Positions 1-13,707 are shown, counted from the first letter of the stretch. The stretch: DNA of 64,000 nucleotides from an uncultured Pelagibacteraceae bacterium (GCA_902579105.1 CACHFM010000006.1:1-64000); one strand, 5' to 3'. Made by a program: numbers and translations. The notes: a model not told the origin generated them from the letters alone.

Positions 1-2587
<2,587 letters not shown>

Positions 2588-2608
2588 AACTTAAATTTTT
2601 GAAAATCT

Positions 2609-2636
2609 ATAATACAATCTATAAGAGAGATTGCAA
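2609..2636 (-). promoter_or_regulatory. Candidate promoter for leuA-mreB
   Basis: On the minus strand a -35-like TTGCAA (2631-2636) is followed after 16 bases by a -10-like TATTAT (2609-2614). A start near 2602 would leave a leader of about 15 bases before the leuA ATG at 2587, with no clear Shine-Dalgarno sequence. The rest of 2588-2688, between leuA and the ABC transporter, holds nothing else I can name. In such AT-rich DNA matches of this kind arise easily, so this is a prediction. Confidence 0.45.
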
Positions 2637-2688
2637 AATAATTAGTAAGATTTTTCTTATTATCCAACCATTTCAGGCCATCTAAAGA

Positions 2689-4371
2689 TTAATTATAAAT
2701 GGACTCAATTTTGGGCATTAGGTGCAAAAGTTGCTTAGTATAATTGTGCTCTGGTTCCAAAAACAATTTCTCTGTATTTGAAACTTCACATAATTTACCG
2801 TCTTTTAATACTCCAATTCTATCACACATCTGTCTTACAACTGGTAAATCATGACTTATAAATAAAATTGTTAAATTAAGCTGTTCTTGAAGATCTTTTA
2901 ATAAATTTAATATTTGAGCTTGAATACTCACATCCAAAGCAGAAGTTGGTTCATCACAAACAAGAAGTCTTGGTTGTGTAGCTAGAGCTCTTGCAATAGA
3001 TATTCTTTGTCTTTGGCCACCAGAAAATTCATGAGGATAACGATCTGCTGAACTTTGTATTAGTTCAACTGACTCTAGTAAATCAAAAACATAATTATCT
3101 AAATCTTTTCTACTTATAGAAGGATTGTGAAGTTTAATTGGTTCTGAAATTATATCTTTAACTTTTAATCTCCCATTTAAAGATGAGTAAGGATCTTGAA
3201 ATATCATTTGAATTTGTTTTCTAAATTTCATCATTTCTGAATTATTTTTAATTTTTGTAATACAAATATTATCAAAAAAAATATCTCCAGAACTTGGTTT
3301 AAATAAATTTACAATCATTTTTGCTATTGTAGATTTTCCACTTCCACTTTCTCCTACTAATCCAAATGATTCACCTTGTTTTATATCAAACGAAACATCA
3401 TTAACTGCTATTACTGAATTTTTGGAACTTTCAGTAAAAAAATTATCATCAAAACTTTTAGTAAGATTTTTGACTTGAACTAAATTTTGATTTTCAATCT
3501 TTTTTTTTGTCCATCTATTTAATATTTTTAGATTATTTTCTTTTTCACTTTTATCTTGCTTTTCTATAATTACAAATCTAGATATTTTTTTATTTGTTGG
3601 TGGAACAGAACTAACTAAACTTTTAGTATAAGTTTCTTTAGGATTAGTTAATATCTCTTTAGTAAGACCAATTTCAACTAAATTTCCATTTTTCATTACA
3701 GCTACTCTATCAGTTGTTTCTGCTATAACTCCCATGTCATGAGTAATTAAAATTGCTGCTAGATTTCTTTCTTTGGTTAGTCTTTTAATTAAATCAAGAA
3801 TTTGTGATTGGATAGAGACATCTAAAGCTGTAGTAGGTTCATCTGCAATTAAAAGCTCAGGCTCACAACATAAGGCAAGTGAAATTACTACTCTTTGTCT
3901 CATTCCTCCTGAAAATTGATGTGGATAATTATCAAATCTACTTTCAGCATCTTTAATTCCAACCTCTTTCAACAAACTTATTGATTTATTTTTCGCTTCT
4001 TCAGTGTTTAATTTAAGGTGGCTTTGAATAGTTTCAATTAATTGTTCACCAATTGTAAGTATCGGATTTAAAGAAGTTTGAGGATCCTGAAATATCAAAC
4101 CAATTTTTTTTCCTCTATATTTGACAATATTTTTGGGATCTTCATGAATATTTATATCTCCTAATGTGATGGAGCCACTTGAGATTTTACCCGGTTCATC
4201 AATTAAATTGATTATAGCATTCCCAACAGTACTTTTACCTGACCCTGACTCACCAACTAGTCCTAATATTTCTCCCTTATTTACGTCAATATTTACGTTT
4301 TTAGCCGCATAAACCGTTTCTCTTCTCATTTGATAATCTACACTTAAATTGTTTATTTTAAGGAAGCTCAT
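2689..4371 (-). CDS. Fused dipeptide/oligopeptide-type ABC transporter ATP-binding protein (two ATPase domains)
   Basis: Supplies both ATPase domains of a peptide/nickel-family importer in one 560-residue chain, equivalent to DppD plus DppF and similar in layout to YejF or GsiA. The N-terminal domain has Walker A GESGSGKST (40-48), the ABC signature FSGGMRQR (153-160) and Walker B LLIADEPT (173-180). A second complete set (GESGSGKST, FSGGQRQR, LLVCDEPT) follows a lysine-rich linker from about residue 300. Each half also has the C-terminal extension typical of the Opp/Dpp family. Its ATG overlaps the stop of the upstream permease as ATGA (4368-4371), so it is the last gene of the operon. The substrate cannot be read from sequence; peptides are the default guess. 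Confidence 0.93.
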   Translation of the reverse strand: MSFLKINNLSVDYQMRRETVYAAKNVNIDVNKGEILGLVGESGSGKSTVGNAIINLIDEPGKISSGSITLGDINIHEDPKNIVKYRGKKIGLIFQDPQTSLNPILTIGEQLIETIQSHLKLNTEEAKNKSISLLKEVGIKDAESRFDNYPHQFSGGMRQRVVISLALCCEPELLIADEPTTALDVSIQSQILDLIKRLTKERNLAAILITHDMGVIAETTDRVAVMKNGNLVEIGLTKEILTNPKETYTKSLVSSVPPTNKKISRFVIIEKQDKSEKENNLKILNRWTKKKIENQNLVQVKNLTKSFDDNFFTESSKNSVIAVNDVSFDIKQGESFGLVGESGSGKSTIAKMIVNLFKPSSGDIFFDNICITKIKNNSEMMKFRKQIQMIFQDPYSSLNGRLKVKDIISEPIKLHNPSISRKDLDNYVFDLLESVELIQSSADRYPHEFSGGQRQRISIARALATQPRLLVCDEPTSALDVSIQAQILNLLKDLQEQLNLTILFISHDLPVVRQMCDRIGVLKDGKLCEVSNTEKLFLEPEHNYTKQLLHLMPKIESIYN

Positions 4372-5306
4372 TTGTTCAATTTTGGATTGAGAGTATCTCT
4401 CATCCAGTCCCCTAATAAATTAATTGAGAATGCTAGTATCACTAAAAAAATTGCTGGAAAAAAAGTAATCCACCATTCTCCTGAAAATAAAAAATCATTA
4501 CCGAGTCTAATCAATGTTCCTAATGAAGGGGTGGTTGGTGGTACACCAACACCTAAAAAACTTAAAGTCGACTCAGCAATAATTGCAAGTGCAAGTCCAA
4601 TGGTTCCAATTACTAAAACTGGTCTCAAAATATTTGGTAAAATATGTTTGAACATAATAATTATATTAGAAACTCCAATTATTGTTGATGCTGAAACATA
4701 ATCTTTATTTTTTTCAACTAAAGTTGCTGCTCTTGATACTCTTGCAAATTGAGGCCATTCTGAAATCCCGATTGCAAATATTAAAACATAAATTGCCATT
4801 TCATCATGCATCTCTCTTGAAATAAGTCCTCTTGCAATTCCGTCAACTAAAAGTGCCATTAAAATACTTGGTACTGTTAATTGAACGTCAGTTAATCTCA
4901 TTACAATCATTTCATATTTTCCTCCAAAATACCCAGCTGTTAAACCTAGGCCTACACCTAATATCAAACTAAATATGATTGCTGAAAAGCCAACAATTAA
5001 TGAAATTCTTGAACCATAAAGAATTGTAGATAGCATATCTCTTCCTTGACCATCTGTTCCTAAAATAAATTTTGCTAAACCATCATCGGTCCATGATGGT
5101 GGCGTAAATGCATCCATTAAAGATAAAGAAGATGGATCAAAAGGATTATAGGGTGTAACTAACTCTACAAAAAATGAACAAAAGAATATTATAAATAAAA
5201 CTACTGAAGATATAATTGCAGTTGGAGATTTAATGAAATTATAATAGATATCACTATCTTTAATTCTGTCCCAAGTACTAAGAATATTATTATCCACTTG
5301 CAACAT
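4368..5306 (-). CDS. Dipeptide-type ABC transporter permease (DppC/OppC family)
   Basis: Second inner-membrane permease of the importer. The 312 residues have an N-terminal membrane helix near residues 30-52 followed by the OppC-type extension reading GTDGQGRDMLS, then about five further helices. The EAA-type cytoplasmic loop that contacts the ATPase reads roughly YVSASTIIGVSNIIIMFKHI. It overlaps the DppB-type permease by 17 bases and the ATPase gene by 4 bases, a tightly coupled arrangement. Length and domain order are normal for the family, and specificity is not assignable. Confidence 0.93.
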   Translation of the reverse strand: MLQVDNNILSTWDRIKDSDIYYNFIKSPTAIISSVVLFIIFFCSFFVELVTPYNPFDPSSLSLMDAFTPPSWTDDGLAKFILGTDGQGRDMLSTILYGSRISLIVGFSAIIFSLILGVGLGLTAGYFGGKYEMIVMRLTDVQLTVPSILMALLVDGIARGLISREMHDEMAIYVLIFAIGISEWPQFARVSRAATLVEKNKDYVSASTIIGVSNIIIMFKHILPNILRPVLVIGTIGLALAIIAESTLSFLGVGVPPTTPSLGTLIRLGNDFLFSGEWWITFFPAIFLVILAFSINLLGDWMRDTLNPKLNK

Positions 5307-6273
5307 CTCCCTTAACTCTAATTCTTGGATCTATAAAATAATATAAAATATCTACAATAAAATTAATCATAACAAAAACAAAAGCTATAAAAACCAAATA
5401 TGCAGACATAATTGGAATATCTACAAATTGTACAGCTTGAATAAATAAAAATCCCATTCCTGGCCATTGAAAAACGGTTTCGGTAATTATTGAAAATGCA
5501 ATAAGTGTTCCAATATTAATACCTGCAATAGTTATTACAGGAATTAAACCATTTTTTAATGCATGCTTATATTTTATACTTTTTTCACTTATTCCTCTTG
5601 CTCGTGCAAATTTTATATAATCAGTTTGTAAAATCTCCATCATCTCAGCTCGCACGAGTCTAATTATATATGTCATTTGAAAAAGACTAAGAGTAACTGA
5701 TGGAAGTATAATTGCTTTTAATCCGGAAATAGTTAGAAATCCTGTGGTCCAAAATCCTAAATCAACAACTTCACCTCTTCCAAAAGATGGTAATATTCCT
5801 AAAATAACTGAGAAAAGATAAATAAATAATATACCAATAACAAATGTTGGGAGTGATACTCCAAGCAATGATACTGCTAAAATGATATCACTTAAAAAAC
5901 CTTTCCTATTTATCCCGGTATAAACTCCTAATAATGTGCCAGAAATTAGTGCAATAAGTGCTGAAATTACCACAAGTTCAATTGTTGCCGGTAATCTCTC
6001 GGTTATTAGGTCTGAAACGGGCCGTCTCAATTGATAAGAAATTCCAAATTCTCCCTTAGATGCGTTTACGACAAATCTAGAAAACTGGATATGAATAGGA
6101 TCCATTAAACCTAAGGTTTCTCTAATTTCTGCTCTTTCTTCATCAGATGTTTCTTCACCAACCATGTTATTTATTGGATCACCTACAAAATTAAACAAAG
6201 AAAAAGAAACAAAGGCAACTACTAACATTACCAAAGCAGACTGAAACAATCTTTTGAAAAAATATTTTATCAA
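5290..6273 (-). CDS. Dipeptide-type ABC transporter permease (DppB/OppB family)
   Basis: First permease of the importer, 327 residues with six predicted membrane helices. The N-terminal helix (about 10-30) is followed by a periplasmic loop with the family feature of a long segment before helix 2. The cytoplasmic EAA-like loop reads YIKFARARGISEKSIKYKHA, close to the family consensus. It lies 59 bases downstream of the binding-protein gene and is separated from it by a stable hairpin (6294-6321). It overlaps the next permease by 17 bases. Identification to family is firm. Confidence 0.94.
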   Translation of the reverse strand: MIKYFFKRLFQSALVMLVVAFVSFSLFNFVGDPINNMVGEETSDEERAEIRETLGLMDPIHIQFSRFVVNASKGEFGISYQLRRPVSDLITERLPATIELVVISALIALISGTLLGVYTGINRKGFLSDIILAVSLLGVSLPTFVIGILFIYLFSVILGILPSFGRGEVVDLGFWTTGFLTISGLKAIILPSVTLSLFQMTYIIRLVRAEMMEILQTDYIKFARARGISEKSIKYKHALKNGLIPVITIAGINIGTLIAFSIITETVFQWPGMGFLFIQAVQFVDIPIMSAYLVFIAFVFVMINFIVDILYYFIDPRIRVKGDVASG

Positions 6274-6293
6274 TTTATGAAAGTTGTTAAATT

Positions 6294-6321
6294 ACAAGCC
6301 CCTAATATTTAAGGGGCTTGT
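6294..6321 (-). terminator. Hairpin between binding-protein and permease genes (attenuator or RNA-stabilising stem)
   Basis: A perfect 10-bp inverted repeat, ACAAGCCCCT / AGGGGCTTGT with an 8-base loop, sits in the 59-base gap after the substrate-binding protein gene. On the minus strand it is preceded by a T-run but followed by AATTTAAC rather than a long T tract. It therefore looks more like a partial terminator or a 3'-end protecting stem than a full terminator. Such stems between binding-protein and permease genes are a known way to make the binding protein in excess, as in malE-malF. Confidence 0.7.
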
Positions 6322-6332
6322 AAAAAATTTAT

Positions 6333-7895
6333 TTAATTAAAGCTAGCAGTCCTGAATAACGGTTCGTTATTTGGTCTGATAGGTACATTAACATTGCTTT
6401 TTGATGCCCAAGAAATTACTTGGTGATGCAAAGGAAGATAAGAAATATCATCTTTTACGATTTTCCATGCTTTTGCAATTGCAGCATTTCTTTTATCAAG
6501 ATCAACTTCACCTTCCATAACTCTTATTGCAGCATCAACTTCTGAGTTACTAAAGTTAACTTTGTTCCAGCTAGCACCACTTTCATATAAATAATGAAAA
6601 ACATAGTGACTATCTAAAGTAGGAACACCCCAACCAAGCATATAAAAATCACCTTGGTTATCTTTAAGTTCTTTAAAGTGTTTGCTCTTAGTTTGAGCAA
6701 ATAGATTTACATTAACACCTATTTTACCTAACATTCCAACAACAGCTGTACAAATTGCTTCATCATTTACATATCTATCGTTTGGACATCTTAGTTCAAC
6801 ATCAAAACCATTAGGATAACCTGCATCAGCTAATAATTTTTTTGCAGCATTAACATCGTAAGGCAATCTTTTATCAAGATCTGTTGTGTAACCATTTACA
6901 CCAGGAAAAGTTATTATTCCAGCAGGCTCACTTAAACCTCTCATAACTTTTTTCTTAATTGCTTCAATATCTATTGCTTGGTAAAGAGCTTGTCTTACTT
7001 CTTTTTTCTTAAATGGATTATCTCCTGTATTACCAGATCTTAACTTGTCAGCAGCCTGGTCCATTCCAAGAAAAATTGTTCTCATTTGTGGTGTACTCTC
7101 TACTTTATGTCCTGATGAAGATCCAATTCGCTTCAAATCTTGAACAGGTGCATCAGTAACTAAATCAATTTCTCCTGATAATAATGCTGCTACTCTTGTT
7201 GCTGCATTTTTAATAGGAAGTAATTCAATTTGAGTTACTTTCTTATCTTTCATTTCACCCCACCAATGTTTATTTTTCTTAAACACAGTTTTTGTATTAG
7301 GTTCTCTTAAAGTAATTTTAAAAGGTCCAGTTCCCATAGCATTAGTTGCTGAAAAAGTTTCTTGGCTAGCATCCCAATTTTGAGGTGACATTGCAAAATT
7401 TTCTTCAGACCATTTTTTAGACATTATAAAAATGTTAGATAATTGGTTTAAAAGAATTGGATTTGGCTTACTTGTTGTTATTTTAACTGAATAATCTCCC
7501 ACAGCTGTTACTCCTGATACTGTGCTGATATATTCTTTAAAATCAGATGTTCTTTGTTTTGCCCTTAAGATACTAAAAACAACATCTTCAGATGTCATTT
7601 TAGAACCATCAGAAAATTTTACATCTTCTCTTAAAGTAAAAATCCAAGTATTTGGATCAGTGGCTTTCCATTTTTTTGCTAACGCAGGTCCTATTTTCAT
7701 ATCCAAACCTCTTTGAACAAGTGCTTCGTATACTTGTCTAGAGACCTGAGTAGTTGGTCCTTCGTTTTGAGCATGTGGATCTAGTGTAAGACTATCTCCT
7801 TGCATAGACCATTTTATAGTTTTTGCCCATGCTGAAGAAAATCCAAATACTAAAACCAAAGATAATAGTATTCTTATTAAGTTTTTAATCTTCAT
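6333..7895 (-). CDS. Periplasmic substrate-binding protein of a dipeptide-type ABC importer (SBP family 5)
   Basis: Captures the transported solute in the periplasm and delivers it to the two permeases downstream. The 520 residues begin with a clear Sec signal peptide (MKIKNLIRILLSLVLVFGF, cleavage likely after AWA at residue 24). There is no lipobox cysteine, so the protein should be soluble. The family 5 fold is evident from motifs such as PALAKKWKATDPNTWIFTLR and DGSKMTSEDVVFSI. It is the first gene of the transporter operon. The start is supported by a GAGGGG ribosome binding site 7900-7905, immediately preceded by a hairpin. Specificity is unknown; peptides, nickel or other small solutes are all possible for this family. 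Confidence 0.95.
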   Translation of the reverse strand: MKIKNLIRILLSLVLVFGFSSAWAKTIKWSMQGDSLTLDPHAQNEGPTTQVSRQVYEALVQRGLDMKIGPALAKKWKATDPNTWIFTLREDVKFSDGSKMTSEDVVFSILRAKQRTSDFKEYISTVSGVTAVGDYSVKITTSKPNPILLNQLSNIFIMSKKWSEENFAMSPQNWDASQETFSATNAMGTGPFKITLREPNTKTVFKKNKHWWGEMKDKKVTQIELLPIKNAATRVAALLSGEIDLVTDAPVQDLKRIGSSSGHKVESTPQMRTIFLGMDQAADKLRSGNTGDNPFKKKEVRQALYQAIDIEAIKKKVMRGLSEPAGIITFPGVNGYTTDLDKRLPYDVNAAKKLLADAGYPNGFDVELRCPNDRYVNDEAICTAVVGMLGKIGVNVNLFAQTKSKHFKELKDNQGDFYMLGWGVPTLDSHYVFHYLYESGASWNKVNFSNSEVDAAIRVMEGEVDLDKRNAAIAKAWKIVKDDISYLPLHHQVISWASKSNVNVPIRPNNEPLFRTASFN

Positions 7896-7904
7896 TATTC
7901 CCCT

Positions 7905-7928
7905 CTTTTTTAAATTTATTTAAAAAAG
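7905..7928 (-). repeat. 10-bp perfect inverted repeat abutting the ribosome binding site of the SBP gene
   Basis: CTTTTTTAAA (7905-7914) and TTTAAAAAAG (7919-7928) form a 10-bp stem with a 4-base loop TTTA. On the transcript the stem ends at the first G of the GAGGGG ribosome binding site, ten bases before the start codon. It could tune translation or mRNA decay of the abundant binding protein. It is almost all A-T, so chance is a real alternative. Nothing else stands out in 7896-7976. Confidence 0.5.
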
Positions 7929-7976
7929 TATAAGTGAAATAAATTGATTATTATAGCTATAATTTTCTATTAAAAT

Positions 7977-9563
<1,587 letters not shown>

Positions 9564-9564
<1 letters not shown>

Positions 9565-11330
9565 TATACAAGTGCCTTTCCTTTTCCTGTAATTTTGTTT
9601 TCTTCTTGATCTTTTGGTCCTAACAACATTTGATTGTGAGGTTTTCCTGAAGGGATCATTGGAAAACAGTTTTCTGCTTGGTCTACTCGGCAGTCAAAAA
9701 TTACTGGTTTATCTATATCAATCATTTCTTGAATTTTTTGATCTAATTCTTCTGGATCATTTGCTCTAATACCAACACATCCATATGCCTCAGCTAATTT
9801 TACAAAATCAGGTAAAGCCTCGGTATAACTTTCTGAATAATTTTTCTCATGAAGTAACTCCTGCCATTGTCTAACCATTCCCATATATTGATTGTTTAAA
9901 ATAAAGATTTTAATAGGCAAATTATATTGAACAGCTGTAGACATCTCTTGCATTGTCATTAAAACTGATGCTTCTCCTGCAACATCAATAACTAATTTCT
10001 TTGGATGTGCTAATTGTACGCCTACTGCGGCTGGTAACCCATATCCCATAGTTCCTAGTCCTCCAGAAGTCATCCATCTATTAGGTTTGTCAAATTTGTA
10101 ATGTTGTGCAGCCCACATTTGATGTTGACCAACTTCTGTGGTTATAAAAGTATCTTGATTTTTGGTTAATTCATAAAGTCTTTGTACGGCATATTGTGGC
10201 TTAATAATTTTATCACTATTAATAAAATTCAAAGAATCTTTTGTTTTCCATTTTTCAATTTGTTGCCACCATTTCGAAATTTTTTGTTTGTTAGATTTTT
10301 CTAAATTTATATTTTTTTGTTTTAGAGTTTTGGTTGTTAATTTAATTACATCCTTTACGTCACCAACAATTGATAAATCTACTTTTATAATTTTATTAAT
10401 TGAAGATGGATCAATATCAATATGAACTTTTTTTGATTTTGGAGAAAATTCATCTATTTTACCTGTAATTCGATCATCAAATCTAGCTCCTATATTTATT
10501 AATAAATCGCAATCATGCATTGCATTATTTGCTTCATAAGTTCCATGCATACCAAGCATTCCTATAAATTGATTATCATTTCCTGGATATGCACCTAATC
10601 CTTGTAGAGTTGATGTTATTGGAAATCCAGTTAACGATACTAATTCTCTTAATAATTTACTAGCTTCTGGTCCTGAATTAACTACACCTCCTCCTGTGTA
10701 AAAAATTGGTTTTGAAGCTTTGTTCATTAATTGAATTAACTTATCAATGTCTTTTTGATTAAATCTATTATTACTTAAGATTTTCTCTCTCTTTATTTTT
10801 TTGGCAGGTATGTATTTTGCTTTTGCAAATTGAATATCTTTTGGAATATCAACTAATACTGGACCTGGTCTACCAGTAGTTGCAACCTCGAAAGCTAAAT
10901 GCATAATTCTCGATAAATCATTAATATCTTTGACTAACCAATTATGTTTAGTACATGGTCTAGTAATACCAGTAGTATCACATTCTTGAAAAGCATCTGT
11001 GCCTATTAAGTGAGTTGGAACCTGTCCCGAAATACAAACTAATGGAACAGAGTCCATATATGCATCTGTTAATGCTGTTACAACATTAGTTGCTCCAGGA
11101 CCAGATGTAACCAAAACTACTCCGGGTTTACCTGATGATCTTGCGTAACCTTCGGCTGCATGGCCTGCGCCTTGCTCGTGTCTGACTAGTATGTGTTTAA
11201 TCGATGAATGATTTTTTAGTTCATCATAGATAGGAAGTACAGCTCCTCCTGGATAACCAAAAATATGTTTTACCTTTTGATCTTCAAGGCACTTAAATAC
11301 AATTTCTGCTCCAGTATATAATTTTGGCAT
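9564..11330 (-). CDS. ilvB: Acetolactate synthase large (catalytic) subunit
   Basis: Thiamine-diphosphate enzyme joining pyruvate with pyruvate or 2-oxobutyrate, the first step in valine/isoleucine synthesis. The 588 residues have the three-domain TPP fold: N-terminal Pyr domain with the catalytic glutamate in HEQGAGHAAEGYA (E52), a central FAD-type domain, and a C-terminal PP domain. In the metal-binding motif the usual aspartate is glutamate (GEAS, E453; codon 9972-9974), followed by NNQYMGMVRQWQ. The 52 bases upstream (11331-11382) contain a possible -10 TATAAC but no attenuator-like leader peptide that I can see. First gene of ilvBNC. Confidence 0.97.
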
Positions 11331-11382
11331 TTCGCAATCTAGCTGAAGTTGTACTCGTTGGTCAAGTTATAGAATGGATTAT

Positions 11383-12291
11383 TTAAATTTTTTTTAAAAA
11401 TTTATTCATCTCAAGTGGCTGAAGTCTAAGCCAACTCATCATATTGCCTCTTGCCCAAGTATTTTGCCTTTTGGCGTATTGTCTAGTCTTTATTGATATT
11501 TTTTCTTTTGTTTCACTTAGTTCTTTTTTATTATTTAAGTATTCTTTAATCTCATCAATGCCAATAGCCTTATTAACACTCTTATCAATTGGAACTTTTA
11601 ATTTAATAAATTTTTTTACCTCTTTAATGGCACCAGTTTTTAACATTTTTTCTGTTCTTAAATTGATCCTTTGAATTAATTCTTGCCGAGGAAAATCAAT
11701 GTAAATTTTTATAAATTCATTTTTTTTAAAATAAGATTTTGTATCCTTGAACCAATCGTGAAGTGATTTTTTAGTATATTTTTTTACTTCGTAAGCTCTA
11801 ATTGATCTTTGTGAGTCTGTTGAATTAATTTTATTTTTAGAAATTGGATCTAGCTTTAATAGTTTTTTATAAAACTTTTTTTGACCTAAGGTTTCGTGTA
11901 AAGATCTAATCTTATTTCTAAATCGAATAGGAATATTTGGAATTTTAACCAAACCTTCTGTTAAAGCCTTATAATATAACCCAGTTCCACCAACAAAGAT
12001 TGGTATATGCTTTCTTTTTTTTATTTCTTTTATTTTTTTGATTGCAAGTTTTAACCAATCACCTGTTGAAAAATTTTTTTTTACATCATGAAAACCATAA
12101 AGATGATGCTTTATTTTTTGATAATCTTTTGGATTTGGTCTTGCAGATAAAATTTTTAATTCTTTATAAACTTGCATACTATCTGCGTTAACTATTTCGC
12201 CATTAATTCTTTTTGCAAGTTTTATTGCAAATATAGATTTTCCAGATGCTGTTGGACCAGAAATTAAAATAATCTTGGATTTTAAATCCAT
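11383..12291 (-). CDS. miaA: tRNA dimethylallyltransferase
   Basis: Transfers a dimethylallyl group to N6 of A37 in tRNAs that read codons starting with U. The 302 residues begin with the P-loop GPTASGKS (12-19), followed by the substrate motif VNADSMQVYKEL. FVGGTGLYYKALTEG lies near residue 100, and the C-terminal KAIGIDEIKEYL and TRQYAKRQNTWAR segments are typical. It starts 2 bases after the stop of the upstream protease gene, so it belongs to the hflK-hflC-DUF2065-degP-miaA run. Lysine-rich composition reflects the low GC of the genome. Confidence 0.96.
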   Translation of the reverse strand: MDLKSKIILISGPTASGKSIFAIKLAKRINGEIVNADSMQVYKELKILSARPNPKDYQKIKHHLYGFHDVKKNFSTGDWLKLAIKKIKEIKKRKHIPIFVGGTGLYYKALTEGLVKIPNIPIRFRNKIRSLHETLGQKKFYKKLLKLDPISKNKINSTDSQRSIRAYEVKKYTKKSLHDWFKDTKSYFKKNEFIKIYIDFPRQELIQRINLRTEKMLKTGAIKEVKKFIKLKVPIDKSVNKAIGIDEIKEYLNNKKELSETKEKISIKTRQYAKRQNTWARGNMMSWLRLQPLEMNKFLKKI

Positions 12292-12293
12292 AT

Positions 12294-13706
12294 TTAGTCT
12301 AACTTAACACCAATATATCTTCTTTGATTTTGATTATTGTAAATCGCTAATAAAATTGTTTTTTGATTTGATTTTAATGCTCTTTGTATAATTTGATTTA
12401 AATCATTTATTGATCTAATTTTTTTCTTTTGAACTTCAACTATAATACTATTAACTTCTAAAACATTTGCTAAAGGACTGTTATTTTCAATTTTAGTAAC
12501 TACTAAACCTAATGTTTGATTAGGCAATTTCCGAGTTTTGATATCTTCTTTACTTAAAACCCTAACTGATATTTTCAAACTTTCAATTTTTGAGTCTTCA
12601 TTTTTAGGTGGTTCTTGTTTTTTACCTACTTTAAAATCTTCTGATGTTTCAAGTCTTCCTAAAATTACATTTTTATTTAATTCTCTTTTATTTCTCCAAA
12701 TTTTAACTTTAACATTTTTGCCTACTTCAGTTTTTGCAACAATTGCGGGAAGCTCATTCATTTGCTCGATTCTTTCACCATTAAATTCTAAAATAATATC
12801 ACCAGCTTTAATTCCTGCTTTATCTGAAGGACTATTTTCTGCAACACTAGCAACTAGCGCACCTCTTGGTTCATCTAATTTTTCAACATCAGCAATTTCT
12901 TGAGTTACAAATTGAATTCTAACACCTAGCCATCCTCTTTTTGTTTCTCCAAACTCAATTAGTTGGCTTATTACAGGTTTTGCACTGTTAGAAGGTATTG
13001 AAAATCCAATACCGATTGAGCCATTTCTACCTAGTATTGCTGTGTTAATTCCAATCACATTACCATCCATATCAAATAAAGGACCTCCAGAGTTTCCAGA
13101 ATTTATTGATGCATCTGTTTGAATAAAATCTTCATATCTTGAAAGGCCAATTGATCTATTTCTTGCCGAAATAATTCCTGAAGTCACTGTTCCACCTAAA
13201 CCAAAAGGATTTCCAATAGCTATTACCCAATCACCTATTCTAGCTTTATCAGAGTCACCGAAAGCAACTGGAGTAAACTTTTTATCTGTTTCTAACTGTA
13301 ATACTGCTATGTCCATTAGCGGGTCTGCTCCTAAAACTTTAGCTTTAAATTCTTGATCTCCATTAACTCTGACAATTATATCTTCTGCATCTTGAATAAC
13401 ATGATTGTTTGTTACAACTATACCTTTTTCATCTATAATAAAGCCCGATCCAAGAGCTGCTGATTTTCTTTCTTGTGGAGTTCCAAATTCTTTAAACATA
13501 TCTTCAAAAGGTGATCCTGGAGGAAATTGAAATGGAAATGGATTAGTATTAGTTACAATAGTTTGAGTTGTGGAAATATTTACAACTGAAGGCATTAATT
13601 TTTCCGCTAAATCTGCAAAAGATTCTGGTACTGCTTTTGAATTAGACTGAAATGAAAAGCTAAATGTAAATATAAGAGCTAAAAATATAAATTTAATTTT
13701 TTTCAT
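12294..13706 (-). CDS. degP: HtrA/DegP-family periplasmic serine protease (Do)
   Basis: Periplasmic quality-control protease and chaperone. The 470 residues start with a signal peptide (about residues 1-24). A trypsin-like domain follows with the catalytic triad visible as H102 (TNNHVI), D132 (PLMDIAVL) and S206 (NSGNSGGPL). Two PDZ domains follow, one near 245-350 and a more divergent one at the C-terminus. Start and end lie 1-2 bases from the DUF2065 gene and miaA. The hflK-hflC-DUF2065-degP order is the common alphaproteobacterial arrangement and groups membrane and periplasmic proteolysis. Whether it is DegP, DegQ or MucD by function cannot be told. Confidence 0.95.
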   Translation of the reverse strand: MKKIKFIFLALIFTFSFSFQSNSKAVPESFADLAEKLMPSVVNISTTQTIVTNTNPFPFQFPPGSPFEDMFKEFGTPQERKSAALGSGFIIDEKGIVVTNNHVIQDAEDIIVRVNGDQEFKAKVLGADPLMDIAVLQLETDKKFTPVAFGDSDKARIGDWVIAIGNPFGLGGTVTSGIISARNRSIGLSRYEDFIQTDASINSGNSGGPLFDMDGNVIGINTAILGRNGSIGIGFSIPSNSAKPVISQLIEFGETKRGWLGVRIQFVTQEIADVEKLDEPRGALVASVAENSPSDKAGIKAGDIILEFNGERIEQMNELPAIVAKTEVGKNVKVKIWRNKRELNKNVILGRLETSEDFKVGKKQEPPKNEDSKIESLKISVRVLSKEDIKTRKLPNQTLGLVVTKIENNSPLANVLEVNSIIVEVQKKKIRSINDLNQIIQRALKSNQKTILLAIYNNQNQRRYIGVKLD

Positions 13707-13707
13707 A

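Noticed and set aside
2588-2688. Possible leucine attenuator or riboswitch before leuA
   Set aside because: No leucine-rich leader peptide, no alternative hairpins and no known riboswitch core could be seen.
4372-4701. Plus-strand frame of 109 codons opposite the DppC-type permease
   Set aside because: Antisense to a conserved permease with no recognisable domain; the same holds for the plus-strand frames at 12538-12903 and 47126-47422 and the minus-strand frame at 32172-32534.
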